Shown here one piece after another: positions 18,452-26,729 of a stretch of 64,000 bases of DNA. The notes under the pieces were generated by a model, which was not told the origin of the DNA, ran no database searches, and was given only the letters and a program-made list of their open reading frames with translations. How positions within the stretch are numbered: position 1 is the stretch's first letter; every line of letters begins with the position of its first letter. The DNA lies in NCBI RefSeq assembly GCF_011090185.1, contig NZ_JAAFGS010000004.1:558001-622000 (forward strand), written 5' to 3'. The DNA comes from Saccharibacillus alkalitolerans (lineage in GTDB: Bacteria > Bacillota > Bacilli > Paenibacillales > Paenibacillaceae). A program made the position numbers and the translations under genes.

Positions 18452-19136
18452 TGAACGCGTACCCGACGCCCCAGACCGTTTTGATCCATTTGTTTTTCTC
18501 GGCGTCCTCTCCGAGTTTGCGGCGCAGCGTGCGGATATGCACCATGACCGTATTGCCGCTCTCGTAATAATCGTCGCCCCACACATGCCGGAAAATGTTC
18601 TCCGCGCTGAACACCTTTTTCGGGTGGCCGGCGAGCAGGTATAAAATATCGAATTCCTTCGGCGTCAGTTCGACGACCTTTCCGTACACTTTTACTTCGC
18701 GCTGCTCCGGGTCGATCGTCAGCCCGCCCGCTTCCAGCACGGAACTCCGCTTCTCCGGCACGTTGAGCTGGGTGGACCGGCGCAGCTGCGCGTTGACCCG
18801 GGCGACCAGCTCCATCGGGTTGAACGGCTTGGTCATATAATCGTCGGCGCCGATCACGAGCCCCGTGATTTTGTCCAGGTCGGACGTTTTCGCGCTGAGA
18901 AAAATGATCGGCATCCGATACTGCTCGCGGATCTGCCGCGTGACTTCGTATCCGTCCAGTTTCGGCATCATGATGTCCAAAATCACCAAGTCGACGGGCT
19001 GCGACTGAACGAGCCGTATCGCTTCCCGGCCGTCCGTTGCCGTCAGCGTCCGATAACCTTCCTTCTCCAGATGCAGCGCGACCAGATCGGCAATCTCCCG
19101 CTCGTCGTCCGCGATCAGAATCGTGGCGTCTTTCAT
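18444..19136 (-). CDS. VanR-like OmpR-family response regulator
   Basis: A 230-residue two-domain regulator. The receiver has Asp54 (DLVILDIMMPK) as phosphate acceptor and Lys103 (YMTKPFNP); the DNA-binding wing is at about 130-228 (ELTPKEFDILYLLAGHP and VHIRTLRRKLG). AAGGAGCG precedes the ATG. It is first in a two-gene unit with the kinase. The VanY-like peptidase downstream on the same strand is a plausible target, but I found no shared promoter motif. Confidence 0.92.
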   Translation of the reverse strand: MKDATILIADDEREIADLVALHLEKEGYRTLTATDGREAIRLVQSQPVDLVILDIMMPKLDGYEVTRQIREQYRMPIIFLSAKTSDLDKITGLVIGADDYMTKPFNPMELVARVNAQLRRSTQLNVPEKRSSVLEAGGLTIDPEQREVKVYGKVVELTPKEFDILYLLAGHPKKVFSAENIFRHVWGDDYYESGNTVMVHIRTLRRKLGEDAEKNKWIKTVWGVGYAFNG

Positions 19137-19347
19137 TTATGCATTCGCTCCTTAGGCAAAATCATTCGGGCGGACCGCTTCGAAAAGACGGCAGTCCCCC
19201 CTCGACTTATAGACGTGCGATTATAGAAAAAATTGCGCCTTCCGCTTCTCGGGCGGTCGGCGCTTCTATTTTACGCCCAAAGCGAAGAAGCGGGAAGGGC
19301 GGCCGAGCTGCATTTCGGCTTCCCCCGCCCGAATCGGCACGCAAAAA

Positions 19348-19456
19348 GGCCCGGCGGAAGGTTAAATCCGCCGGGCCTAAGCGTCCGGGCCTCGAAGAGC
19401 CGGACGCAGCTGCGATTGCGGACGCGAAATCCGCCGATCGTTATCCGCGGCGGATT
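19348..19456 (-). terminator. Terminator of the thi operon with extra hairpins
   Basis: GGCCCGGCGGA 19348-19358 pairs with TCCGCCGGGCC 19367-19377, followed on the minus strand by a T run (19347-19343). Two further hairpins lie between it and thiO: GCGTCCGG 19381-19388 with CCGGACGC 19400-19407, and AATCCGCC 19428-19435 with GGCGGATT 19449-19456. The 19137-19505 interval otherwise holds only the response regulator's 5' region; I see no gene there. Confidence 0.85.
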
Positions 19457-19505
19457 CCGGTCGCCGCCGCGGCGCGGCTCTTCCGCCGCAGCTTCCGCCT
19501 TCCGC

Positions 19506-20648
19506 TTACCGAAGGCCGGCGGCAGCCGCCCCGAACCGATCCGGCCGAAACGCCCGCTGCCACGGCTGCGGCGGCCGGCCTTCCGCGCAGTCCGCCACCA
19601 GCTTCGCGGTGACGGGACTGAGCAGAATGCCGTTGCGGTAATGTCCCGCCGCGAAAATCACGCGCTCCGCGCGTTCCAGCCGCCCCAACAGAGGGCGGCC
19701 GTCGAGCGTCGCCGGGCGCAGCCCCGCCCAGCGGTGGAACGGCTCCGCCGTCTCCAGCGCGGGCAGCACCCGCTTGTTCCAGCGCAGCAGGCGCGCGATG
19801 CCGCGCTCCGTGACGCTCGTGTCGAAGCCCGCGACGTCCTCGGACGCGCCGCAGACGAGAGTCCCGTTCGCTTTCTGCACCAGATAGCCCTGGCTGCAGA
19901 AAATCATGTGCCGGACCGCCGCCCGGCCCTCTTCCCATTCGTACGCGCAGATCTGCCCGCGGATCGGCTGCACGGGCAGGCGAAGCCCGAACCGGCCGGA
20001 CCAGGCGCCGGCCCAGGCTCCCGTGCAGACGACCAGCCGGTCCGCACGGAAAGCTTCGCCGCCGCTCTCCGGAGCGCGCACTTCGGCGCGCCGCTCCCAC
20101 TCCGTCGGCTCGAGCGCGCCCAGCCGCTCGCGAATGACGACGCCGGCCTTCAAGCAGGCCGCCTGCAGCGCTTCGACGAAGTCCGGCGCGTAAATATGGC
20201 TCTCCTCCGGCGTCCTGAGCGCCGCCACGACCGAGGGCGACAGCCCCGGCTCCGCCGCCCGCAGCGCTTCGCCGCGCAGGATCACGCCGCTCGAACCGTG
20301 GCGGCGCTGCCAGCCCAGGCGGCTTTCCAGCGCCAGCAGATCCGCTTCGTGATAAGCGGCGTACAGGCTGCCGCATTCCGTATACTCGAAATCCATGCCC
20401 GACAGCTTCCGCACGAGCCGCTGCCAGCCCGGGTACAGCTCCAGACTTTCCCGGCACAGCATGAAGAATTCGTCCGGCGACTCCGGATTTTCCGAGTACG
20501 GAGCCAACATGCCGGCGGCCGCGCCGGAAGCCTGTCCGCCGCAGTCCTTCGCCTCCAGCAGCGTGACGTCCGCGCCGCGCAGACGCAGTTCCAGCGCGCA
20601 CGACAGCCCTACGATGCCTCCTCCCAGCACGATAAAGGAATCGTTCAT
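19506..20648 (-). CDS. thiO: Glycine oxidase for thiazole synthesis
   Basis: A 380-residue FAD oxidase that converts glycine to the imine needed by ThiG. The N-terminus has the nucleotide fold (FIVLGGGIVGLSCALEL, about 5-21), then ASGAAAGMLAP, the usual FAD-contact segment. The C-terminus (IFAAGHYRNGILLSPVTA) is characteristic of ThiO. AAAGGGGAG precedes the ATG. It is last in thiF-thiE-thiS-thiG-thiO, 90 bp behind thiG, and is followed by the operon terminator. Confidence 0.93.
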   Translation of the reverse strand: MNDSFIVLGGGIVGLSCALELRLRGADVTLLEAKDCGGQASGAAAGMLAPYSENPESPDEFFMLCRESLELYPGWQRLVRKLSGMDFEYTECGSLYAAYHEADLLALESRLGWQRRHGSSGVILRGEALRAAEPGLSPSVVAALRTPEESHIYAPDFVEALQAACLKAGVVIRERLGALEPTEWERRAEVRAPESGGEAFRADRLVVCTGAWAGAWSGRFGLRLPVQPIRGQICAYEWEEGRAAVRHMIFCSQGYLVQKANGTLVCGASEDVAGFDTSVTERGIARLLRWNKRVLPALETAEPFHRWAGLRPATLDGRPLLGRLERAERVIFAAGHYRNGILLSPVTAKLVADCAEGRPPQPWQRAFRPDRFGAAAAGLR

Positions 20649-20738
20649 CCGATCATTCTCCCCTTTCGCGGGCGCGGCGACGTACGGACGTCCGGGCGAA
20701 AACGCTCGCCCGGGCCTTCCGCCGCCGCTCGTTCCCCG

Positions 20739-21635
20739 TCATTCGACGATCAGCGACTGAAAGCCGCTGCTGGCCGACGCGTAACGCTTTTTCGGCATCC
20801 GCCCCGACAGATAAGCGAGCCGTCCGCCTTCGATCGCCAGCTTCATCGCCAGCGCCATCCGGGCGGGGTCCTGCGCTTTGGCGACCGGCGTATTCATCAA
20901 GATGGCGGCCGCGCCGAGTTCCATCGCCAGCGCCGCGTCGCTCGCCGTGCCGAGGCCCGCGTCGACGATGACCGGCACGTTCGCTTCTTCGGCGATCAGC
21001 CCGATGTTGTACGGGTTCAAAATGCCGAGTCCCGTTCCGATCGGCGCGCCCCCCGGCATGATCGCCGCCGCGCCCGCTTCTTCCAGCCTGCGGCAGATCA
21101 CGGGATCGTCCGACGTGTACGGCAGCACCGTAAAGCCTTCTTTGACCAAAATCTCGGTCGCCCGCAGCGTCTCGATCGGGTCGGGCAGCAGCGTCCGCTC
21201 GTCCGCGCTGATCTCTACCTTAATCCAGTCGCTCAGCCCCGAAGCGCGCGCCAGTCTGGCGATGCGTACCGCCTCTTCCGCCGTCCGCGATCCCGACGTA
21301 TTGGGCAGATATTGAAACGCTCCCGGTTCCAGATGCTGCAAGATGGAATCGTCCTCCGCCGATTCCAAATCCACCCGCCGAATCGCGAACGTCAGCACTT
21401 CCGCTCCGGAAACCCGGATCGCCTCGTTCTGGACGAACGGATTGGGAAACAATCCCGTCCCCAGGAAAAAGCGCGACGTCATCTCCAGATCCCCGATGCG
21501 CCACGTATCGCCGGCCCCCTCCGAAATGCCGCTTCCCGGCTCGAAACTTCCGCCGACGTCCGCCGCTTGACCGGCCGATTCCGTACGTCCTGCCTCTTCG
21601 CTTCTCATCGCTCCCGACCGTTGTTCTCCGTTCAT
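20739..21635 (-). CDS. thiG: Thiazole synthase
   Basis: A TIM-barrel enzyme that builds thiazole phosphate from dehydroglycine, deoxyxylulose phosphate and ThiS-thiocarboxylate. [10 protein letters not shown], the Schiff-base lysine in [11 protein letters not shown], and [13 protein letters not shown] are clear. From the ATG at 21635 (GGAGGAGG upstream) it has 298 residues, about 40 more than usual: an N-terminal tail rich in Gly, Ser and Glu precedes the barrel. Internal ATG codons could give a shorter form. The stop of thiS is 4 bp upstream. Confidence 0.93.
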   Translation of the reverse strand: MNGEQRSGAMRSEEAGRTESAGQAADVGGSFEPGSGISEGAGDTWRIGDLEMTSRFFLGTGLFPNPFVQNEAIRVSGAEVLTFAIRRVDLESAEDDSILQHLEPGAFQYLPNTSGSRTAEEAVRIARLARASGLSDWIKVEISADERTLLPDPIETLRATEILVKEGFTVLPYTSDDPVICRRLEEAGAAAIMPGGAPIGTGLGILNPYNIGLIAEEANVPVIVDAGLGTASDAALAMELGAAAILMNTPVAKAQDPARMALAMKLAIEGGRLAYLSGRMPKKRYASASSGFQSLIVE

Positions 21636-21639
21636 CGCT

Positions 21640-21840
21640 TCAGCCTCCTCCCACAAAATGAACCAGCTCGATCCGCATTCCGTCTCTTACTTCCGCCGAA
21701 GCCCATTCCTCCTGGACCAGCACCTCGCCGTCCACCTCGGCCACGACCGGGCGGCCCGCAAGGCCCAGCCGTTCCACGACGTCCGCTACGCTGGCCGCTT
21801 CCAGTTCCCTTCGGATTCCGTTGACGATCAGGTTCACCAT
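21640..21840 (-). CDS. thiS: Thiamine sulfur-carrier protein
   Basis: A 66-residue ubiquitin-fold protein whose C-terminal glycine is adenylated by ThiF and then thiocarboxylated. It starts MVNLIVNG and ends HFVGGG, one glycine more than the usual GG end. Normal length otherwise. It lies 4 bp from thiE and 4 bp from thiG, so expression is tightly coupled. Confidence 0.92.
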   Translation of the reverse strand: MVNLIVNGIRRELEAASVADVVERLGLAGRPVVAEVDGEVLVQEEWASAEVRDGMRIELVHFVGGG

Positions 21841-21844
21841 GCGC

Positions 21845-22474
21845 TTATGCCCGCCCTTTCCGTTCCAGTCTGTCGATAAAGGCCCGGCAGGCGCCGGCCG
21901 GATCTTCGCTGCCCACGATCTCGCTGATCGCGCATACCCGCGACGCGCCGGCTTCGATCACTTCGTCCACATTGCCGAGTTTGATGCCTCCGATCGCCAC
22001 GAACGGAATGTCGATCCGCTTGGAGACTTCGCGGATATAATCCAATCCGACCGGAGCGACGGCATCCGTCTTCGTCTGCGTCGCGTAAACGGGACCGGCG
22101 CCGATGTAATCGGCTCCCTGCTCCTGCGCCAGCAGCGCTTCTTCGATGGCGTGCGTCGAGATGCCGATAATTTTGTTCCCCACCATGCGCCGCGCTTCCT
22201 CGAGCGGCAGATCGCCTTGGCCGAGATGGATGCCGTCGGCGTCGACCTCCAGCGCCAGTTCGATATCGTCGTTCACGATAAACGGAATGCCGTATTTACG
22301 CGTCAGTTCGCGCAGCTCCTTCGCCTTGCGCAGACGGTCTTCCCGTCCGCCGGTTTTATCCCGGTACTGCAAAATGTCCGCTCCTCCGAGAATCGCCTGT
22401 TCCATAACTTCGACAAGCCCGCGCCCCGGATGAAAGTTTTCTCCCGTGATCGCATATAATCTAAAATCGCGCAT
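21845..22474 (-). CDS. thiE: Thiamine phosphate synthase
   Basis: A 209-residue TIM-barrel enzyme joining the pyrimidine and thiazole halves to thiamine phosphate. ILQYRDKTGGREDRL (about 35-49), DGIHLGQGDLPLEEAR and YIGAGPVYATQTKTDA match ThiE and bind the pyrophosphate; the close relative TenI is less likely because these phosphate-binding residues are kept. It is second in the operon, 97 bp behind thiF. Confidence 0.9.
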   Translation of the reverse strand: MRDFRLYAITGENFHPGRGLVEVMEQAILGGADILQYRDKTGGREDRLRKAKELRELTRKYGIPFIVNDDIELALEVDADGIHLGQGDLPLEEARRMVGNKIIGISTHAIEEALLAQEQGADYIGAGPVYATQTKTDAVAPVGLDYIREVSKRIDIPFVAIGGIKLGNVDEVIEAGASRVCAISEIVGSEDPAGACRAFIDRLERKGRA

Positions 22475-22571
22475 CCTTTTCGTCCTCCCTGATTTCGGCC
22501 TGCTGCAGCATTTGCCGCGCCGCGTTCTGGCATTCCTGCCTTCTTTCTCCTTCTTCCGTCGGCCGTTCGTC

Positions 22572-23615
22572 TTAGTTTCCGATATAGCGGGCGTAGATCG
22601 TCCTCGCCCGCGCCGGATCGTCCGTCCCCTGCACCAGCACCCGTCCGTCTTCGAACAGCACGAGCCGTTCGCCTCCCGGCATTTCGGCGCGGATGAGGTA
22701 AGGATTGGCCTTCAAGCTGCGCGCCGCCGGCTCCAGCCTCTGCCGCCAGACTTCCAGATCGAACGGCGCGTGCCCGGCGATCTGCACCGACTCCCGCCCG
22801 CACAGCGAGAGCGCCGTTTCTTCCTCGCGCCGCAGCGCCGGATAATGCTTCAGTCCGCAGCACGGGCAGTCCGGCCGCGGCGCGACCGGTTTCAGCTCAT
22901 GGTGACGGTTATGCCAGACGTCGAGCGACAGCAGCGTTTTTCGCCTCGAAGCATCGTCGCCGACCAGAAGCTTGAGCGCTTCCGCCGCCTGGTACGACGC
23001 GACGATATCGACGATCGGCGAGATAACGCCCACCGTGTCGCATGTCTCCCCGCCGGAATCGGCGGAAGGGATAAAGCAGCGCAGGCACGGCGTCTCGCCG
23101 GGCACGAATACGGCGCTCATTCCGCGCGAGCCGACCGCCCCGCCGTACACGAACGGAATGCCCAGGCTGTAACAGGCGTCGTTCAGCAGGAATCGCGTCT
23201 GAAAATTGTCGGTACCGTCCAGCACCAGGTCGACGCCTTTCAACAAATCTTCGATATTGCCCGGCGCAACGTCCGCGAACGAAGTCTCCAGCCGTACCGA
23301 CGAGTTGATTTTTTGCAGCTTTCGCTTTGCCGCTTCCACTTTCGGAAGCGCCAGCGCGGCATCCTCCTCGTCATACAGCATCTGCCGCTGCAGATTGCTG
23401 GACTCCACGTAATCCCGGTCCGCCATTCGCACGGTTCCGACTCCGGCGCGCACCATATGATTGGCCAGCACCGTACCGAGCGCTCCCATGCCTACGATAC
23501 ATACGGAGCGCTCGGCCAGCCGCCGCTGTCCGTTTTCGCCGATCGGCGCGAACAGCATCTGCCGGGAATAGCGCTCCCTTTCTTCGCTGCTTCGATTTTC
23601 CTCGCAATCCCGCAT
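22572..23615 (-). CDS. thiF: ThiS adenylyltransferase
   Basis: A 347-residue E1-like enzyme that activates the ThiS C-terminus with ATP. The ATP loop is CIVGMGALGTVLANH, the second conserved segment VLDGTDNFQTRFLLND (Asp and Arg of the active site), and a zinc knuckle pairs CLRCF with CPCCGL. Start: ATG at 23615 with GGGAGGGG upstream; the frame stays open upstream across the terminator region but has no ribosome site. It is the first gene after the TPP leader. MoeB has the same fold, but the operon favours ThiF. Confidence 0.92.
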   Translation of the reverse strand: MRDCEENRSSEERERYSRQMLFAPIGENGQRRLAERSVCIVGMGALGTVLANHMVRAGVGTVRMADRDYVESSNLQRQMLYDEEDAALALPKVEAAKRKLQKINSSVRLETSFADVAPGNIEDLLKGVDLVLDGTDNFQTRFLLNDACYSLGIPFVYGGAVGSRGMSAVFVPGETPCLRCFIPSADSGGETCDTVGVISPIVDIVASYQAAEALKLLVGDDASRRKTLLSLDVWHNRHHELKPVAPRPDCPCCGLKHYPALRREEETALSLCGRESVQIAGHAPFDLEVWRQRLEPAARSLKANPYLIRAEMPGGERLVLFEDGRVLVQGTDDPARARTIYARYIGN

Positions 23616-23742
23616 GCCTTTCCCCTCCCGTTTCAGGTGATGCCGGACGCCGGAACCGGAAAAGGGCGGCGGGAGTCTCGCGCGGCAGCCGAAAACCGCC
23701 TCTTCTTCCTCCGCTTTCGTTCCTTTTCCCTCGCGAATATAC

Positions 23743-23773
23743 AAAAAAGCCATTCGAGAATACACGAATGGCT
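23743..23773 (-). terminator. Riboswitch-controlled attenuator
   Basis: On the minus strand AGCCATTCG (23773-23765) pairs with CGAATGGCT (23756-23748), followed by a T run (23748-23743). It directly follows the TPP aptamer and precedes thiF, so it is probably the regulated terminator. A CATTCGAATTG stretch before it can form a competing fold. Confidence 0.82.
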
Positions 23774-23789
23774 TGAACAATTCGAATGA

Positions 23790-23880
23790 GGTTCTCTACG
23801 CCAGCATTACCTGGATCAGATTAACGGTCCGGAGCACAAGGCTCCCATCTCAGCCGGACTTCATCCAGCACCCGCATTCT
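23790..23880 (-). promoter_or_regulatory. TPP riboswitch
   Basis: The leader carries the conserved THI elements in order: GCGGGTGC, GGCTGAGATGGG, then CTGATCCAGGTAATG and CTGGCGTAGAGAA. P1-P5 can be drawn. It binds thiamine pyrophosphate and, through the attenuator at 23743-23773, turns off the thi operon when thiamine is plentiful. Confidence 0.95.
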
Positions 23881-23895
23881 ATTCGGTTTGATTCT

Positions 23896-23924
23896 AGGAT
23901 AGCGAACGGATGAACGTTTGGCAA
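23896..23924 (-). promoter_or_regulatory. thi operon promoter
   Basis: TTGCCA (23924-23919) and TATCCT (23901-23896) with a 17-bp spacer lie just upstream of the TPP aptamer. Transcription would begin about 10 bp before it. Confidence 0.65.
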
Positions 23925-24113
23925 TGGTAGTCCTCCACAAAGAAAAGGAATCGCGCTTTTTTCGAAACGTTTCACCTGAATTCAAGAAGAAGAAAGAACC
24001 TTTTTTACCGGTATAAAAGTCCTGTTTGTGACGTTTTTTTGTCATTATCACTCAAAGAACTTCAAAATTTACCGATATAACAAGCACAAGTCTGGATAAG
24101 GAGCTATCTAATT

Positions 24114-25817
24114 GTGCGCAAAAAACTGGAAGTAAAATTCAAATTAGGCACGAAGATAAACTTGATGTTTCTTATTCTCATGATCCTGTTTTCGGTCGTC
24201 GTGGGCGCGCTCGTCCGTCAGCAGGTGACGCAGGGCATCAAGGAATTCGCGCTCGAAAAAGCCAAAGGCGACATGGCGCTCGCCTACCGCTATATCGATA
24301 ACGCTTTTCCGGGAGAATGGAGCGTCGAAGGGGACAAGCTGTACAAAGGTACCGCGCTCATGAACGACAATTTCGATCTGGTCGACGCGATCGGCGCCGA
24401 TACCGGCGGCACGGTGACGATCTTCCGGGGCGACACCCGGATCGCGACCAATGTCGAGATCGACGGGAAGCGCGCCGTCGGCACGCAGGTATCGGACAAG
24501 GTCAAACAGGCGGTAATCGACCGGGGCGAAGCTTACACGGGCGAAGCCAACGTGGCGGGAAATACGTATCAATCCGCTTACATGCCGCTTCGGAACGCCG
24601 GCGGCGAAGTCATCGGCATTTTTTACGCGGGAGCGCCGCAGGGCATCATCGATTCCACTCTGTCGAGCTTCTTCAACGTGTTTCTGATCGTGCTGGCCGC
24701 CGTGCTGGCCGTCTCGACCGCGGCGGTTCTGCTCTTCACGCGCCGGATCAAAAAACGCCTCGGTTCCATTGCCGCTTCCCTGCACCAAGCCGGCACGGGG
24801 GATTTCACGCATCAAGTGACCGATCGCGCGGGCGACGAACTCTCCGGGCTTGCCGACAGCTTTAACGGAATGACGGCCAATTTAAGAAAGACGTTCGACG
24901 CCGTCATCGAAACGTCCCATCAGGTCGCGGCTTCTTCCGAAGAGCTGTCGGCCAGCGCCGAACAAACCAGTATCGCCACCGAAACGATCGCGCAGTCCAT
25001 TCAGGATGTCGCTCACGGAGCGGAACGATCCTCGCATCGTCTGATCGACAGCTCGGCGGCGCTCGAAGAAGTCGTGGGCGGGGTCCGGTCTATTTCCGAT
25101 AATGCCGAAACGGTGCTCGACGTCAGCGGGCAGGCGATTCGCAAAGCTTCGGAAGGCAACCGCCTGGTCGACGATACGGTGACGCAAATCCACGAAATCG
25201 ATCGTTCCGTCCGCGAAAGCGGAGAAGTCATTCAACTTCTGGACGGCCGCTCGAAAGAGATCGAAGAAATTTCGCAGTTCATTTCGTCGATCGCGGCGCA
25301 GACCAATCTTCTTGCGCTCAATGCGGCAATCGAAGCGGCGCGGGCCGGCGAACACGGAAAAGGCTTCGCGGTCGTGGCCGACGAAGTGCGCAAACTGGCG
25401 GAACAATCCCAGCAATCGTCGGCGCAAATCTCGGGTCTGATCCATGAGATTCAGGCCGACATGGAACGCTCCAACCGCTCGATCGACCACGTCGGTACCG
25501 AAGTGCAGGCAGGTCTGGAAGCGGTCAAGCGTACGCAGGAAAACTTCAAAGAGATTCTGGGGCTGATGGAAGGCCTGACCGAACGGGTCGACCAAATGTC
25601 CGGCGCGACGCGCGAGGTTTCTTCCCGCGTGCGAAACGCATCCTCGAACCTGTCCGGCATTCGCTCGATCGCGGACGAATCCTCCGACCATTCGCAGAGC
25701 GTGGCCGCGGCCGCCGAGCAGCAGCTCGCTTCCATGCAGGAAATTTCGTCTTCTTCGGCGGCGCTGTCGCATCTGGCCGATAATCTGCACCGTGCGGTGC
25801 GAGGGTTCAAGATCTGA
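24114..25817 (+). CDS. Methyl-accepting chemotaxis protein with Cache sensor
   Basis: A 567-residue chemoreceptor. A membrane segment (about 16-35), an outer single-Cache-type sensor (about 36-183, ending IGIFYAGAP), a second segment (about 186-208), a HAMP linker and a long coiled coil follow each other. The signalling hairpin tip is [20 protein letters not shown]. Start is a GTG at 24114 after AAGGAG. It passes ligand signals to CheA/CheW at the cell pole. The Cache domain favours a small organic acid or similar ligand, which is an inference. It is monocistronic and ends in a strong terminator. Confidence 0.92.
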   Translation: MRKKLEVKFKLGTKINLMFLILMILFSVVVGALVRQQVTQGIKEFALEKAKGDMALAYRYIDNAFPGEWSVEGDKLYKGTALMNDNFDLVDAIGADTGGTVTIFRGDTRIATNVEIDGKRAVGTQVSDKVKQAVIDRGEAYTGEANVAGNTYQSAYMPLRNAGGEVIGIFYAGAPQGIIDSTLSSFFNVFLIVLAAVLAVSTAAVLLFTRRIKKRLGSIAASLHQAGTGDFTHQVTDRAGDELSGLADSFNGMTANLRKTFDAVIETSHQVAASSEELSASAEQTSIATETIAQSIQDVAHGAERSSHRLIDSSAALEEVVGGVRSISDNAETVLDVSGQAIRKASEGNRLVDDTVTQIHEIDRSVRESGEVIQLLDGRSKEIEEISQFISSIAAQTNLLALNAAIEAARAGEHGKGFAVVADEVRKLAEQSQQSSAQISGLIHEIQADMERSNRSIDHVGTEVQAGLEAVKRTQENFKEILGLMEGLTERVDQMSGATREVSSRVRNASSNLSGIRSIADESSDHSQSVAAAAEQQLASMQEISSSSAALSHLADNLHRAVRGFKI

Positions 25818-25861
25818 CCGGCGGACCGAAAGTCTCTCTTTCTCCCGCGTTCGGAATACGA

Positions 25862-25896
25862 AAAAGAAGCTGCCGCATTCTGCGGCAGCTTCTTTT
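25862..25896. terminator. Bidirectional terminator
   Basis: A perfect 16-bp stem: AAAAGAAGCTGCCGCA 25862-25877 with its complement 25881-25896, loop TTC. It separates the chemoreceptor from the converging SRPBCC gene. Confidence 0.92.
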
Positions 25897-25959
25897 GTCG
25901 TATTCGATCCGCTTTCTTGTCCGGTCCGCCCGGACCCGGTCTGTTCGGACGCTGTCTGT

Positions 25960-26436
25960 TCAAACCCGGTTCTCCACAAGCGTGCGATACTCGCCGAACC
26001 ATTCCTGCCAATTCTCTTTGCGCGAACGTATCGTTCGTCCGTCCAGCAGCGCCTCGATCAGATCGAGGCCGACGTGCCAGCCCGCGAGATCTTCAGGGGT
26101 ACCCGGCCCGACTTCCCGAATCGTCTCCACCAGCAGCAGACGGCAGCCGTAAGGTTTGGGATACAGCTCGAAACGCACCCGTCCTTTTCCCCACGTATAT
26201 TCCAGGACGGAACGCTCCTTGCATTCGAGAATCCGCATATGTTCGACGTTTCCGTCGCGCGTGTCGAACCGGATCGATCCTCCCCGGCGGAGATGCTCCA
26301 CCCGCAGCTCGGGAAACCACTGCTTCAGCCGTTCGTTTTCGGTCAGGCAGGACCAAGCTTGTTCGACGGAATGCGTCAAGCGGCGTTCGAAACGGGCCGT
26401 ATGCTCGCTTCCTTTTGGTTCGATCACGGCTAACAT
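25960..26436 (-). CDS. SRPBCC (AHSA1-like) protein
   Basis: A 158-residue START-like fold protein. The N-terminal strand-helix (FERRLTHSVEQAWSCLTENERLKQWFPE) and the WGKGRVRFELYP and GWHVGLDLIEALL segments are typical of the AHSA1/SRPBCC group, which bind hydrophobic ligands or clients. GAAAGGAGGAG precedes the ATG. No partner gene is nearby. Its ligand is unknown. Confidence 0.82.
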   Translation of the reverse strand: MLAVIEPKGSEHTARFERRLTHSVEQAWSCLTENERLKQWFPELRVEHLRRGGSIRFDTRDGNVEHMRILECKERSVLEYTWGKGRVRFELYPKPYGCRLLLVETIREVGPGTPEDLAGWHVGLDLIEALLDGRTIRSRKENWQEWFGEYRTLVENRV

Positions 26437-26655
26437 CGTTCTCCTCCTTTCGCTTGCTTCGGAACTGGAACCTGTTTACAATTCTATTTTACCCAAACTT
26501 AAGTCTTTCTCTCGGTCTGCGCCCCGTTTCCGTCCTGTGAATAAATCCAACTTCCGCGCGTTTCGATCTTATCCACATGTTGATATCTTCAAAAAAAGCT
26601 TTCCCGTTCGTTATCCACAGCTTTTTTCGTTTGCCTTCCTTCTCCCTAAAAGGAG

Positions 26656-26690
26656 AAAGCCCGTTCCCGGCAATCCCGGGAGCGGGCTTT
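26656..26690 (-). terminator. Terminator of the PAP2-SLH gene
   Basis: AAAGCCCGTTCCCGG (26656-26670) pairs with CCGGGAGCGGGCTTT (26676-26690). It lies 40 bp after the stop of the leftward gene, and the interval 26437-26729 holds no other gene. Confidence 0.75.
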
Positions 26691-26729
26691 TCTGCTGCGA
26701 TCACTCAACTCAAGAAGCAGAGAGCCGGC

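Noticed and set aside
14274-19136. Vancomycin resistance cluster
   Set aside because: VanY-like and VanRS-like proteins are common in this group and vanH, vanA and vanX are absent.
19378-19456. Small RNA gene
   Set aside because: Two GC hairpins exist but lie just after thiO and before its terminator; nothing shows an independent transcript.
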